A DNA stretch of 62,641 bases, taken from contig NZ_JAKJHW010000012.1 of assembly GCF_021646685.1 (NCBI RefSeq), positions 1 to 62,641 of the forward strand, written 5' to 3'. The notes under the pieces were generated by a model. The model was not told where the DNA came from. It made no database searches and saw only the letters and a program-made list of their open reading frames with translations. Each line of letters opens with the position of its first letter. The stretch's first letter is position 1. Below are positions 52,597 through 62,597 of the stretch, piece by piece. The position numbers and the translations under genes are program-made. Source of the DNA: Pseudalkalibacillus salsuginis (GTDB lineage Bacteria > Bacillota > Bacilli > Bacillales > Fictibacillaceae).

Positions 52597-53706
52597 TTAC
52601 AAAGCCTTTTCCAACAGCTTAGGCTTTGCAAAAATCATTCGACCGGCAGATGTTTGTAGGACACTCGTCACCAGGACATCAATCGTTTTTCCGATATAAT
52701 TGCGGCCATCTTCTACGACGATCATTGTACCGTCATCAAGGTACCCGACACCTTGATTTTGTTCTTTTCCGTCCTTGATCACTTGTACGTTCAGTTCTTC
52801 TCCAGGAAGAACGACAGGTTTGACAGCATTCGCCAAATCATTGATATTCAATACCGGAACGCCTTGGAATTCGCACACTTTATTTAGGTTGTAATCATTT
52901 GTGACGACCATTCCAGAGACTAATTTTCCGAGTTTGACAAGCTTGCTATCGACTTCTTGAACGTCTTCAAAGTCACCTTCGTATATCTCTACTTTGACAG
53001 CGAGTTCTTTTTGGATCCGGTTAAGGATATCAAGACCCCGACGCCCTCTGTTTCGTTTCAACACATCTGAAGAATCTGCTATATGCTGTAATTCTTCAAG
53101 AACGAATTGAGGGATGACGATCGGACCTTCCAAAAATCCAGTCTGACAAACATCTGCGATTCTACCGTCAATTATGACACTCGTATCAAGGATTTTCAAT
53201 ATACCGGTGTTAGTGGATTTCGTTTCGATTTCAGCTTCCTTCTTTTTGTTCGCAAAACGAGCTGATGTAAACACATTGACTAACTCCTCACGTTTCTTGA
53301 ACCCGAATTGGAAACCGATATACCCTAACAAAGCAGTGAAGAAGAAGCCGATCACGTTCACAACGATACTTAGTTCCATACTATTCAGCGCAAACATAGC
53401 CAAATAAGCGACAACTAGACCGAAAATCAAACCGAATGAACCGAAAAGCACGTCTACTACAGGCGCCTTCATAAGGGATTCTTCAATCCTCTGTATGAAC
53501 CCGACGATATGATCTGCCAACCAGAATGTACTTAAAAAGAAAACAATTGCACCAATGACTGTTCCCATATAAGGTGAAGTGATGAACCCGGGTAAATCAC
53601 CAATATTAACTAAATTATTTAATAATTGAATAAGTTCAGGGACATATAAATAACCCAGCGTTCCACCTACGATGATAAAAAACAATTGAACAATTCGTTT
53701 TAACAA
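52597..53706 (-). CDS. yacL: membrane PIN/TRAM-domain protein YacL
   Basis: This is a 369-residue protein with about four membrane helices (residues 1-130), a PIN nuclease-like domain (ILDTSVIIDGRIADVCQTGF) and a C-terminal TRAM domain (EELNVQVIKDGKEQNQGVGY). The start is a TTG at 53706, nine bases after AAGGAGG, which gives the MLKRIVQ N terminus of the family. Function is unknown; RNA-related activity is inferred from the PIN-TRAM combination. Confidence 0.93.
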   Translation of the reverse strand: MLKRIVQLFFIIVGGTLGYLYVPELIQLLNNLVNIGDLPGFITSPYMGTVIGAIVFFLSTFWLADHIVGFIQRIEESLMKAPVVDVLFGSFGLIFGLVVAYLAMFALNSMELSIVVNVIGFFFTALLGYIGFQFGFKKREELVNVFTSARFANKKKEAEIETKSTNTGILKILDTSVIIDGRIADVCQTGFLEGPIVIPQFVLEELQHIADSSDVLKRNRGRRGLDILNRIQKELAVKVEIYEGDFEDVQEVDSKLVKLGKLVSGMVVTNDYNLNKVCEFQGVPVLNINDLANAVKPVVLPGEELNVQVIKDGKEQNQGVGYLDDGTMIVVEDGRNYIGKTIDVLVTSVLQTSAGRMIFAKPKLLEKAL

Positions 53707-53828
53707 AATTGTCCACCTCCTTCTTTTCATTATAGACATTTCAACAAATTTGAAACCTATTGCTACTATTTTACATAAAATTACATAGAAAATACAGTCA
53801 AATGACCTTGAAATCCGCTATATTTGTG

Positions 53829-54902
53829 TCAAATGTGGCGATCTAGAAACAACTGTTCCTGGATCCTTTTCAAACCATCCTTAATTTTACGAGCACGGAT
53901 TTCCCCGATCCCCTCTACTTCATCCAGCTCCTTGATTGAGGCTTTCAAGGTATTTTGGAGATGTTCGAAATGATTCACGAGATTTTCAATGATAAGGGAA
54001 GGCAATCTCGGTATTTTGTGTAAAATCCGATAACCTCTTGGCTTGACAGACTCCTCATATATATTCGCAGATGGAAGGTACCCCAATAGCCGCACGATCG
54101 CATTTTCTTCCAACAATTCTTCACTGGACAGCTTTTTCAGATCGTTTAAAGTCCGATATGGATCGACTTTCCTGTTTTTTGCGTAATCTTTTACGATCAG
54201 GGCTGCTTCTGATTCAATATTGGACACGAGTTCCTCCATTTGCATGCTGATCAAGCGGCCTTCAGATCCGAGTTCGTTTACATATTTGATGATTTCATTT
54301 CGAATACGCAGTACCATTTCAATCCGATGTATCACTTGTGAGACCTCTTGAAAGGTCACTAGTTCTTCAAACTCTAGGGCACCAAGGTCTGTCAAACTCT
54401 GATCAAGGACAGATTTATACTTTTCAAGCGTCTGTAATGCCTGGTTGGCTTTTGTCAAAATGACTCCGATATCCTGCAAAGAATAACGAATGCTCCCTTG
54501 ATACAACGTGATGACATTCCTTCTTTGTGAAATGGATACGACCAGATTTCCGGTTTGCTTTGCAACACGTTCTGCCGTACGGTGACGGATCCCTGTTTCC
54601 TTTGACGGAATCGATGTATCAGGTATTAGTTGAGTATTCGCAAATAAGATCCGATTTCCTTCATCATTTAAGATTATCGCACCATCCATTTTTGCCAATT
54701 CATACAAATAAGCTGGTGAGAATCGGCAATTGATCGAGAAGCCGCCATCGACAATCTTTTGGACTTTGTCATTAAAACCGACCACGATCAATCCCCCGGT
54801 TTTTGCACGTAAAACATTATCGATACCATCACGCAATGGCGTTCCTGGTGCTATATATTGAAGCATCTTACTAACGATCATTTCCTTCATGGTCACGTCC
54901 AT
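53829..54902 (-). CDS. disA: DNA integrity scanning protein DisA (diadenylate cyclase)
   Basis: This is a 357-residue octameric enzyme that makes cyclic di-AMP from ATP and scans for DNA lesions before sporulation. The catalytic DGA (73-75) and RHRTAER (106-112) motifs are intact. A helical spine and a C-terminal HhH DNA-binding domain ([19 protein letters not shown]) follow. It starts just after radA (three-base gap) behind GGGAGGA; RadA is a known functional partner. Confidence 0.98.
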   Translation of the reverse strand: MDVTMKEMIVSKMLQYIAPGTPLRDGIDNVLRAKTGGLIVVGFNDKVQKIVDGGFSINCRFSPAYLYELAKMDGAIILNDEGNRILFANTQLIPDTSIPSKETGIRHRTAERVAKQTGNLVVSISQRRNVITLYQGSIRYSLQDIGVILTKANQALQTLEKYKSVLDQSLTDLGALEFEELVTFQEVSQVIHRIEMVLRIRNEIIKYVNELGSEGRLISMQMEELVSNIESEAALIVKDYAKNRKVDPYRTLNDLKKLSSEELLEENAIVRLLGYLPSANIYEESVKPRGYRILHKIPRLPSLIIENLVNHFEHLQNTLKASIKELDEVEGIGEIRARKIKDGLKRIQEQLFLDRHI

Positions 54903-54905
54903 GCG

Positions 54906-56276
54906 TCATCCTCCCAATGTGTGGTGTAGCGTATCTTGCACAGAGGATACACCGACAACTTCTATTCCTTCCGGTACCGTCCATCCGCCAATGTTCCTCT
55001 CAGGCAGAATGACCCGTTTGAAGCCTAGTTTAGCAACTTCATGTACACGTTGTTCAACACGTGAAACGCGACGGACTTCCCCGGTCAGACCGATTTCACC
55101 GATAATGACATCAGTCGGCTTTGTCGGTTTGTCTTTGAAACTTGAGGCAATGCTTACCGCGATTGCCAAGTCCACAGCCGGTTCATCCAGCCGGACACCT
55201 CCAGCCACATTGACATACGCATCCTGGTTCTGCATCAATAAACCTACCCGCTTTTCGAGGACCGCCATCAACAAGGATACTTTGTTATGATCGATCCCAT
55301 TCCCCATACGCCTAGGATTACCGAAGCTTGTCGGAGATACTAATGCCTGTATTTCAACGAGAACGGGTCTTGTTCCTTCCATAGAAGCCACGATTGCGGA
55401 ACCAGCTGCCCCGTTCGATCTTTCTTCTAAAAAGACTTCAGATGGATTTTCAACTTCGTCCAACCCAGCTTCCTTCATTTCGAAAACCCCGATTTCATTC
55501 GTCGAGCCGAAACGGTTTTTTACAGCGCGTAAAATACGATACGTATGATGTCTTTCCCCTTCAAAATAAAGGACGGCATCAACCATATGCTCAAGTAAGC
55601 GAGGTCCTGCAATAGACCCCTCTTTAGTAACGTGTCCTACAATAAATGTTGCAATTCCGCTCGTTTTTGAAATTCTCATGAATTGGGAAGTACATTCCCT
55701 GACCTGTGAGACACTGCCTGGCGCAGATGTGATTTCAGCGCGGAAGACAGTTTGGATGGAATCGATGATCAAAAGGCTAGGGTTGACTTCTTCAATCGCT
55801 TTTTCAATCAGGTCCATATCTGTTTCAGCATGGACATAAAGGTTATCATGATTGATACCGAGTCTTTGGGCCCTCAATTTGGTTTGTTTGATCGATTCCT
55901 CTCCGGATATATATAAGATGGTGTGATTATGTTCAGCTAGTTTTGCAGAAGCTTGCAGCAAAAGTGTCGATTTTCCGATACCTGGATCCCCACCGACCAG
56001 TACCAGAGACCCCGGGACAATCCCCCCGCCTAACACCCGGTTCAATTCGTTGATTTGTGTATTGATCCGGGGTTCTTTCTCACTTTTTATTTTGGTGATC
56101 GGTTCTGGCTTCTGGCTTGTTCCCCCAGTTTGGAAAGATCTGCGGTGTCCTTTTTCCGGTTGGGTGATTTCTTCCACCATCGTATTCCATCTTCCGCATC
56201 CCGGGCATTTTCCCATCCATTTTGGAGAATCATACCCGCACTCTCCACACAAAAAACTCGTTTTTCGTTTTGCCAT
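54906..56276 (-). CDS. radA: DNA repair protein RadA
   Basis: This is a 456-residue RecA-like helicase for branched DNA. The N-terminal zinc finger C10/C13/C24/C27 ([19 protein letters not shown]), Walker [11 protein letters not shown] near residue 95, the KNRFGS motif near 250, and a C-terminal Lon-like domain are intact. It lies between clpC and disA. The upstream leader contains a CCCAAAC/GTTTGGG stem. Confidence 0.98.
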   Translation of the reverse strand: MAKRKTSFLCGECGYDSPKWMGKCPGCGRWNTMVEEITQPEKGHRRSFQTGGTSQKPEPITKIKSEKEPRINTQINELNRVLGGGIVPGSLVLVGGDPGIGKSTLLLQASAKLAEHNHTILYISGEESIKQTKLRAQRLGINHDNLYVHAETDMDLIEKAIEEVNPSLLIIDSIQTVFRAEITSAPGSVSQVRECTSQFMRISKTSGIATFIVGHVTKEGSIAGPRLLEHMVDAVLYFEGERHHTYRILRAVKNRFGSTNEIGVFEMKEAGLDEVENPSEVFLEERSNGAAGSAIVASMEGTRPVLVEIQALVSPTSFGNPRRMGNGIDHNKVSLLMAVLEKRVGLLMQNQDAYVNVAGGVRLDEPAVDLAIAVSIASSFKDKPTKPTDVIIGEIGLTGEVRRVSRVEQRVHEVAKLGFKRVILPERNIGGWTVPEGIEVVGVSSVQDTLHHTLGG

Positions 56277-56524
56277 CTATATTTTCCCCATTTCCCAAAC
56301 GGTTTAAAACTATCTCGATTTTGTTATTGCCATCATATCATAAACAGGTTTGGGAACTCTTCTTTTAACCATTGTATTCATAAGTTATCATCATATGGGT
56401 AATTAAGGGAATTTGTTGAAGTTAACCCTCAGGAAATTTTGTCAGAAACCACCTGTGTGATTACCCCAATTCTGAGGGACGCACCCCAAGCCTTTTCATA
56501 CGAGTTTCTTACCCTTAAACTAAA

Positions 56525-56555
56525 CAACTCCATCAGCATCAGGCTGATGGAGTTG
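56525..56555 (-). terminator. hairpin after clpC
   Basis: A perfect 13-bp stem (CAACTCCATCAGC with GCTGATGGAGTTG) has a five-base loop, eight bases after the clpC stop. The T run on the clpC-transcribed strand is broken (GTTTAGTTTAA), so termination may be partial and radA may receive read-through. Confidence 0.65.
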
Positions 56556-56562
56556 CTTTTTA

Positions 56563-58995
56563 TCAGGTGGAGGCTCCGACAGTGTTGACGGTGAAGTCAT
56601 TATCTTCAACGTCAATTTTAACGGTTTGACCTTTAGCGATGGTTCCTCTTAACAACTCTTCAGATAGCCGGTCTTCAATTCGGCGTTGAAGGGCACGGCG
56701 CAATGGGCGGGCACCATAATCCGGATCGTATCCTTCTTCAGCAATCTTTTCAAGCGCTGCCTCTGTCAACTCGATATCGATACCCTGTTCAGCAAGTCGG
56801 TTTTGCAGCTGTTTCGACATCAAGCTGATGATGTGCTTGAGATGTTCTTTTTCAAGTGTGTGGAACACGATCGTTTCATCAATACGGTTTAAGAACTCTG
56901 GACGGAAAGCTTTTTTCATTTCGTCCATGACTTTTGTCTTCATATTTTCATAAGCCTGGTCTTCCGATTGAGCAGTGAAGCCCATATGCTTATTCCGTTT
57001 AAGGGTGTCTGCACCGACATTGGATGTCATAATGACCACAGTATTACGGAAGTCGACAGTACGTCCTTTCGAGTCAGTCAGCCGGCCGTCTTCAAGTACT
57101 TGGAGCAAGATGTTGAACACTTCCGGGTGGGCCTTTTCGATTTCATCGAGAAGGATGACGGAGTATGGGTTCCGACGGACTTTTTCTGTAAGCTGTCCGC
57201 CTTCCTCATGACCTACATAGCCTGGAGGTGAACCGACTAGTCGGCTTGTCGTATGCTTTTCCATATACTCAGACATATCGATACGGATCGTTGCATCCTC
57301 GTCACCGAATAATGCTTCTGCTAGTGCACGGGCAAGTTCAGTCTTACCTACACCAGTTGGTCCGAGGAAAATGAATGAACCGATCGGACGTTTCGGATCC
57401 TTCAATCCAGCACGGGCACGGCGGATCGCTTTGGATATCGCCTTTACCGCTTCTTCTTGACCGATGACCCGGTTATGAAGGATATCCTCCATATTAAGCA
57501 ACCGTTCTGTTTCTTCTTGCTTAAGTTTGGAGACCGGTACTCCAGTCCAGTTGGAGACTACAAGAGCAATATCTTCAGGCGTGACTTCTGTATTTTCCTG
57601 ACCTTGCTTCTCTTTCCAGGTGTTCTTAGTTGTCTCAAGTTCCTCACGCAGCTTTTGCTCTGAATCACGTAATGAAGCAGCTTTTTCGAATTCTTGACTC
57701 TGCACTGCAGCGTCTTTTTCTTTGCGGACGCTTTCCAACCTCTGCTCCAGTTCTTTCAAGTTCGGAGGTGCTGTATAAGAACGGAGGCGCACTTTCGAGG
57801 CTGCCTCATCGATCAAGTCAATCGCTTTATCCGGTAGGAAACGATCAGAAATGTAACGGTCTGATAATTTTACAGCGGCATCTATTGCATCATCTGTAAT
57901 CGTGACACGATGATGGGCCTCATAACGGTCTCGCAATCCCTTAAGAATTTGTAAGGATTCCTCGTTTGTAGGTTCATTGACACGAATCGGCTGGAACCGT
58001 CGTTCTAATGCTGCATCCTTTTCAATATATTTTCTATATTCATCTAAGGTGGTTGCACCGATACATTGTAATTCACCACGAGCAAGGGCAGGTTTTAAAA
58101 TGTTCGAAGCATCAATCGCACCTTCTGCTCCCCCTGCTCCGATCAACGTATGAAGTTCATCGATGAATAGGATGATGTTTCCTGCCTGACGGATTTCATC
58201 CATCACTTTTTTCAGGCGGTCTTCAAATTCACCACGATATTTCGTTCCAGCGACGACCGTTCCCATATCGAGCGTCATGACACGTTTATCCCTTAAGGTT
58301 TCTGGTACTTCATTATTGATGATTTGTTGTGCAAGTCCTTCTGCAATCGCGGTTTTACCAACACCTGGTTCCCCAATCAATACCGGGTTGTTTTTCGTAC
58401 GACGGCTCAAAACTTCGATGACACGCTCAATTTCTTTACTGCGGCCGATGACCGGGTCAAGACTGTCTTCACGGGCTACAGCTGTCAGGTCACGAGCAAG
58501 GCTATCCAGTGTCGGGGTATTGGCGTTGACAGAGGACCCACCTGACGATGAGGAGGATTCATTGCTTCCTAACAGTTGAAGAACCTGCTGGCGTGCTTTA
58601 TTCAGGCTCACACCCAAGTTGTTCAGAACACGCGCTGCAACACCTTCGCCCTCACGAATCAATCCTAGCAATATATGTTCTGTACCAACATACGAGTGAC
58701 CAAGTTTCCGAGCTTCATCCATAGATAATTCAATCACCTTTTTGGCTCTAGGCGTGTAATGGATCGTTTGGACAGATTCTTGCCCCTTGCCAATCAAGGT
58801 TTCAACTTCTTTTTGGATTTTTTCAGGACTTAACCCTAGAACAGAAAGTGCCTTTGCTGCGATGCCTTCACCTTCACGTACCAAACCAAGTAGAATATGT
58901 TCGGTTCCAACATTGTTATGCCCTAGACGGATCGCTTCTTCTTGTGCAAGAGCGAGTACTTTTTGAGCCCTTTCAGTAAATCGACCAAACATCAT
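56563..58995 (-). CDS. clpC: ClpC AAA+ unfoldase
   Basis: This is an 810-residue Hsp100 partner of ClpP. Two N-terminal Clp repeats (about 1-145) bind adaptors and phosphoarginine. The first AAA module has GEPGVGKTA, a coiled UVR-like middle domain (around 415-470) follows, and the second AAA module has [11 protein letters not shown]. The start ATG 58995 ([18 protein letters not shown]) lies eight bases after AGGAAGG. It is the last gene of ctsR-mcsA-mcsB-clpC. Confidence 0.98.
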   Translation of the reverse strand: MMFGRFTERAQKVLALAQEEAIRLGHNNVGTEHILLGLVREGEGIAAKALSVLGLSPEKIQKEVETLIGKGQESVQTIHYTPRAKKVIELSMDEARKLGHSYVGTEHILLGLIREGEGVAARVLNNLGVSLNKARQQVLQLLGSNESSSSSGGSSVNANTPTLDSLARDLTAVAREDSLDPVIGRSKEIERVIEVLSRRTKNNPVLIGEPGVGKTAIAEGLAQQIINNEVPETLRDKRVMTLDMGTVVAGTKYRGEFEDRLKKVMDEIRQAGNIILFIDELHTLIGAGGAEGAIDASNILKPALARGELQCIGATTLDEYRKYIEKDAALERRFQPIRVNEPTNEESLQILKGLRDRYEAHHRVTITDDAIDAAVKLSDRYISDRFLPDKAIDLIDEAASKVRLRSYTAPPNLKELEQRLESVRKEKDAAVQSQEFEKAASLRDSEQKLREELETTKNTWKEKQGQENTEVTPEDIALVVSNWTGVPVSKLKQEETERLLNMEDILHNRVIGQEEAVKAISKAIRRARAGLKDPKRPIGSFIFLGPTGVGKTELARALAEALFGDEDATIRIDMSEYMEKHTTSRLVGSPPGYVGHEEGGQLTEKVRRNPYSVILLDEIEKAHPEVFNILLQVLEDGRLTDSKGRTVDFRNTVVIMTSNVGADTLKRNKHMGFTAQSEDQAYENMKTKVMDEMKKAFRPEFLNRIDETIVFHTLEKEHLKHIISLMSKQLQNRLAEQGIDIELTEAALEKIAEEGYDPDYGARPLRRALQRRIEDRLSEELLRGTIAKGQTVKIDVEDNDFTVNTVGAST

Positions 58996-59008
58996 CTTGA
59001 TCACCTTC

Positions 59009-60085
59009 CTATTCGTTGTTCTTTTCTAATTTCACTCTCTCCCGGATCAATGTTGCGCGTCGGATATCCCTCTCATCCGGAGATAATGCTTCACCTGCAT
59101 ATTGTTGTAAAAATCCTGGTTGAGTGAGTATCATAAGTTCATTCAATATCGTGTTAGAAATACCTTCAATTAATTTCAAATCGATGCCCAACCGTACATC
59201 CGATAAGCATTTTGTGGCTTCTTTAGATTGTATGATACGACTGTTTGACAGGATACCGAGTGACCTGTAGACCCTGTCTTCCAATTGAATCCTCGAGGAT
59301 TCGAGTAAGTTTTTCCTTGCCGAACGTTCTTCTTCAATAAGCTGTATGACGACCCCTCTTAAATCTTCGATAATATCCTGCTCGGATTTTCCTAATGTCA
59401 TCTGGTTTGAAACTTGAAAAACATTTCCTTGAGCTTCACTGCCTTCCCCATATATGCCTCTGACCACTAATCCTAATTGGTTGATCGCAGGGACGATACG
59501 GTGAATTTTTTGGGTTAGAACAAGTGCAGGCAAGTGCATCATGACAGATGCTCTCATTCCCGTTCCAACATTAGTCGGACAGCTTGTCAAATACCCATGC
59601 TGTTCATCGAAGGCGTAATTCAATTTTTCCTCAAACCAATCATCAATCCCGCTTGCTAACGTCAATGCTTCAATCAATTGAAAACCTGGAAAAAGACATT
59701 GGATACGAAGATGGTCTTCCTCGTTGATCATGATACTTACATGTTCTTCATCACTCATCAAAACCCCGGAGTATTTTGGATCCTCAGTAAGGTTAGGACT
59801 AACAAGGTGTTTCTCGACTAGAACCCTTTTCTCAATAGGTTTCAAATCATCTATGTCGATATATGATAAGACGCCTACATTACCATATGTTTGATTTTCA
59901 TAATGTTTTCGGATTTGTCGGTTCACTTTATCCGCCTGCTGCTCGTTCGAAATAATAGGAAAGACATGATTTTCTAAATTGCGAGCTAATCGAATCCGGC
60001 TGCTTAGAACAATATCTGAATCCGGTCCTTCTCTTTTCATCCAAGGGCTTATCGCATCACTGATAAATTTTTCAAGAGACACCAA
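59009..60085 (-). CDS. mcsB: protein arginine kinase McsB
   Basis: This is a 358-residue kinase of the phosphagen-kinase fold that phosphorylates arginines on CtsR and misfolded proteins, marking them for ClpCP. The ATP-binding [13 protein letters not shown] and catalytic [13 protein letters not shown] (C169) motifs are present. The allosteric phosphoarginine site RDIRRA is near the C terminus. It starts one base after mcsA ends. Confidence 0.97.
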   Translation of the reverse strand: MVSLEKFISDAISPWMKREGPDSDIVLSSRIRLARNLENHVFPIISNEQQADKVNRQIRKHYENQTYGNVGVLSYIDIDDLKPIEKRVLVEKHLVSPNLTEDPKYSGVLMSDEEHVSIMINEEDHLRIQCLFPGFQLIEALTLASGIDDWFEEKLNYAFDEQHGYLTSCPTNVGTGMRASVMMHLPALVLTQKIHRIVPAINQLGLVVRGIYGEGSEAQGNVFQVSNQMTLGKSEQDIIEDLRGVVIQLIEEERSARKNLLESSRIQLEDRVYRSLGILSNSRIIQSKEATKCLSDVRLGIDLKLIEGISNTILNELMILTQPGFLQQYAGEALSPDERDIRRATLIRERVKLEKNNE

Positions 60086-60613
60086 TCAGCTCCCCCCTTC
60101 GAACCGTTTTTCCATCATTCGAATCTGGTCTCTTACTTTCGCTGCTTCCTCAAATTCTTCTTGAATGATTAATTGCTGTAATTTCTGTTTGAATTGATCA
60201 ATCTTTTTCCTTTCTATCAGTTCGCTGCCGATGCGTTTCGGAATTTTCCCGGTATGGCTTGTATTGCCTCCATGGATACGTTTGAACATTGGTGTCAATT
60301 TTGATTCAAAGGTTTTATAACAATCGGGACAACCAAACCGGCCGATCTTCGCAAACTTCGTATAACTCAAACCGCATTGATCGCATTGTGTCACTTGCTT
60401 ATCCGGTTGAGGATTGTTGGAATCGCTCAAAGGTTGATCGAAGTTAAGCAGCCCTGATAGTAGGTTGTGGATGGAAAACGAATTGGATCCTGGTATCAAA
60501 TCCCCTTTTTCCTTTGCACATTGTTCACAAATATGGAATTCATTCTTTTTGCCATTGATGATCTTCGTGAAGTGCAAAGTTGCTGGTCTCTGCTGGCATT
60601 CTTGACAGTACAC
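60086..60613 (-). CDS. mcsA: McsA, zinc-finger activator of McsB
   Basis: This is a 175-residue protein with four CxxC pairs (from C3/C6, then CEQC, CDQC, CPDC) that form zinc fingers and sense oxidative/metal stress. A C-terminal UVR motif (FEEAAKVRDQIRMMEKRF) binds McsB. The start is a GTG at 60613, eight bases after GAGGGGGAG. It lies 15 bases after ctsR. Confidence 0.95.
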   Translation of the reverse strand: MYCQECQQRPATLHFTKIINGKKNEFHICEQCAKEKGDLIPGSNSFSIHNLLSGLLNFDQPLSDSNNPQPDKQVTQCDQCGLSYTKFAKIGRFGCPDCYKTFESKLTPMFKRIHGGNTSHTGKIPKRIGSELIERKKIDQFKQKLQQLIIQEEFEEAAKVRDQIRMMEKRFEGGS

Positions 60614-60628
60614 GCCTTACACTCCCCC

Positions 60629-61093
60629 TCAATCTTTATATTTCAAACTTTGTATCATTGCAATTAACAAATTAGCACGTAGTTCGTCTCGATAAGGTAA
60701 TACGATATTAATTGTGGAGCGATCAATCACGCTCTTCATCAGTCTTGCTTCTTTCCTGGTGATGATCCCTTCCTCCAACAACCTGTAGATGATGTTTTCA
60801 CTGGAAGCCTGACTGATTCGTGTGTTGATCATTTTGAGGATCTGATCAAGCAATATTGTCGAATTATCGGTTTCCACTTTTATAATTCGAATATATCCTC
60901 CTCCTCCTCTTTTACTTTCCACAATAAAGCCTTTTTCAACCGTAAACCTTGTATTGATTACATAATTGATTTGCGAGGGGACACATTGAAATTTTTCAGC
61001 AATTTCACTTCTTTTGATTTCAATTGCTTTTTTGTGACTTTCCTTGATGATTTCCTTCAAATGCGCTTCAATAATGTCCGATATATTTTTCAT
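60629..61093 (-). CDS. ctsR: transcriptional repressor CtsR
   Basis: This is a 154-residue repressor of class III heat-shock genes (clpC, clpP, clpE operons). A winged helix-turn-helix (about 25-70) includes KFQCVPSQINYVINTRF and the glycine-rich thermosensor wing RGGGGYIRI. The start is ATG 61093 (MKNISDIIEAHLKEI). The longer open frame runs through the promoter and operator. It controls its own operon through the site at 61122-61138. Confidence 0.97.
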   Translation of the reverse strand: MKNISDIIEAHLKEIIKESHKKAIEIKRSEIAEKFQCVPSQINYVINTRFTVEKGFIVESKRGGGGYIRIIKVETDNSTILLDQILKMINTRISQASSENIIYRLLEEGIITRKEARLMKSVIDRSTINIVLPYRDELRANLLIAMIQSLKYKD

Positions 61094-61121
61094 CCCATCA
61101 TTGCCCCTCCTCACATCTGAC

Positions 61122-61138
61122 TTTGACTTTCTTTGACT
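61122..61138 (-). promoter_or_regulatory. CtsR operator
   Basis: In the minus sense AGTCAAA-GAA-AGTCAAA is a perfect direct heptad repeat with a three-base spacer, the known CtsR box. It lies about 30 bases before the ctsR start, just downstream of the -10 box, where it would block RNA polymerase. Confidence 0.95.
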
Positions 61139-61141
61139 ATA

Positions 61142-61169
61142 ATTATAAACATTTGCACGCAACTTGCAA
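61142..61169 (-). promoter_or_regulatory. promoter of ctsR-mcsA-mcsB-clpC
   Basis: On the minus strand TTGCAA (61164-61169) and TATAAT (61142-61147) are separated by 16 bases. The CtsR box begins four bases downstream of the -10 element. Confidence 0.82.
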
Positions 61170-61219
61170 ATGTTTTGATGTCTACATTATAGACAGACTT
61201 TTTACGGGCTAAACAATTT

Positions 61220-61936
61220 TTACTCTGTTGCAAACACTTTATGAACATAGTCGATGGATTGTATCTTGTCATACAATTCCGGGAGCTTTTTAGGGTTCGA
61301 AATCTGTATTTTGAACGTATACTTTATTAGCGGGACTGCCGCATCACTCGGATGATCACTTACAGATAAACTTAAGATCGGTGTTTTCAACGACTCCAGC
61401 TCGTTTACGATTTTAGATAAAGATACTTCTTTATTTTCTACAATGACCGTTACATGATGATACCGTTGCTTCCGTAAATATAAATCCTCGAATTTATTGA
61501 GGAACAACAGACTTAAAATCACGATGCACGTAGTAAAAATGGCTTCATAATACATTCCTATACCTACAACAAGACCAATTCCTGCGACTACCCAAATCGA
61601 GGCTGCAGTCGTCAGCCCCTTCACCGTTACACCGTGAACAAGGATCGTTCCAGCACCTAAAAAACCGATCCCGCTCACAACATAAGCTGCTAAACGCGAT
61701 GGGTCAAAACCTTGGACCCTCTGATGCGTATTTAAAAAATCCTCAAAACCGAATATCGATAGAATCATCATCAAGCAAGCTCCGACACCGACTAATAAGT
61801 GCGTTCGAAATCCAGCCGGGTGACGTTTGAATTCACGCTCAATGCCGACCATCCCACACAGCACTGCTGCCAATACCAGTCTAATCGTGACGGTCAAGGT
61901 GTCTTCATTCCACCATTGAAATAACCAAGATTCCAT
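61220..61936 (-). CDS. MgtC/SapB family membrane protein
   Basis: This is a 238-residue protein. An N-terminal membrane domain has four to five helices (about 15-135) including GIEREFKRHPAGFRTHLLVG and GAGTILVHGVTVKGLTTAAS, the MgtC signature. A cytoplasmic ACT-like C-terminal domain (about 150-238) follows. MgtC proteins are linked to growth at low magnesium and ATPase control in some bacteria; the substrate is unclear. Start ATG 61936 follows AGGGGAG. It stands alone between the rRNA terminator and ctsR, a place not occupied this way in B. subtilis. Confidence 0.9.
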   Translation of the reverse strand: MESWLFQWWNEDTLTVTIRLVLAAVLCGMVGIEREFKRHPAGFRTHLLVGVGACLMMILSIFGFEDFLNTHQRVQGFDPSRLAAYVVSGIGFLGAGTILVHGVTVKGLTTAASIWVVAGIGLVVGIGMYYEAIFTTCIVILSLLFLNKFEDLYLRKQRYHHVTVIVENKEVSLSKIVNELESLKTPILSLSVSDHPSDAAVPLIKYTFKIQISNPKKLPELYDKIQSIDYVHKVFATE

Positions 61937-62174
61937 TTGTATCTCCCCTATTTCTTTCCGATTGGTGTGATAATGTGTGTGTATATTACATGGTATGGTA
62001 TATAGTATCCAATTATAGGCCACCAGCTATAAAAGAGGAAATAATATTCATTTTGCTTATTATCGATCCACTTTTAAAAGGCATTCCTTATCTTTAACAT
62101 ACACTGGATATCTTAGTAAACCCCATTTATGTACTCCCATGGCTGTCCCGTCCGATAACACACAGAAATCGAAT

Positions 62175-62275
62175 GGATTCGCACCGAAATACGGAAATTC
62201 ACGCCGATAGTTCTATAATCGCGCCAATTTCCTGATAATCACGTGGATTCTGACCATATTCACGCCAAACAGTAA
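62175..62275. repeat. inverted, decayed array of 20-21-bp units
   Basis: Units such as ATTCGCACCGAAATACGGAA, ATTCACGCCGATAGTTCTAT and AATCGCGCCAATTTCCTGAT follow each other at 20-21 bases. They look like the reverse complement of the array at 62399-62503, in decayed form. The flanking 62024-62174 and 62276-62398 stretches show no gene. Confidence 0.6.
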
Positions 62276-62398
62276 AAAGGACCTACTGCTGTATCTTTCT
62301 CTGGAGTACCTCAATTTCGCTTTTTCTCGATTTAAAACGCGATCCTCTGCATCACATCAAGCCACGTTGAAAGGGAGAAGCCCGCAGCGTATGAATTA

Positions 62399-62503
62399 TA
62401 TCGGTGCGGATTCAACATTTATCGGTGCGATTTTGAAATATAACGGTGCACATCTAAAGTATAACGGTGCAATTCCGAAATTTATCGGTGATTGCCCAAA
62501 ATA
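62399..62503. repeat. tandem array of five 21-bp units
   Basis: Five units start at 62399, 62420, 62441, 62462 and 62483, each beginning TA[TA]CGGTG. For example TATCGGTGCGATTTTGAAAT and TAACGGTGCAATTCCGAAAT are 20-base parts of two units. The period is exact while unit interiors vary. The array lies 64 bases past the rRNA operon terminator. Confidence 0.92.
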
Positions 62504-62566
62504 GGTAAGGAACCTTTGATTAATGGTGTCGGGATGAGCGCCCCTTGCGGACATCGATTGAAACAC

Positions 62567-62594
62567 AAAAAAGAGCAGTCTCTCGACTACTCTT
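62567..62594 (-). terminator. rRNA operon terminator
   Basis: In the minus sense AAGAGTAGTC-GAGA-GACTGCTCTT (62571-62594, one mismatch) is followed by TTTT and more T. It lies immediately after the 5S rRNA. Confidence 0.92.
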
Positions 62595-62597
62595 GTG

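Noticed and set aside
62399-62503. Short repeats resembling a CRISPR array
   Set aside because: There are no unique spacers between constant repeats; units are adjacent, 21 bp, and vary inside. No cas genes are present.
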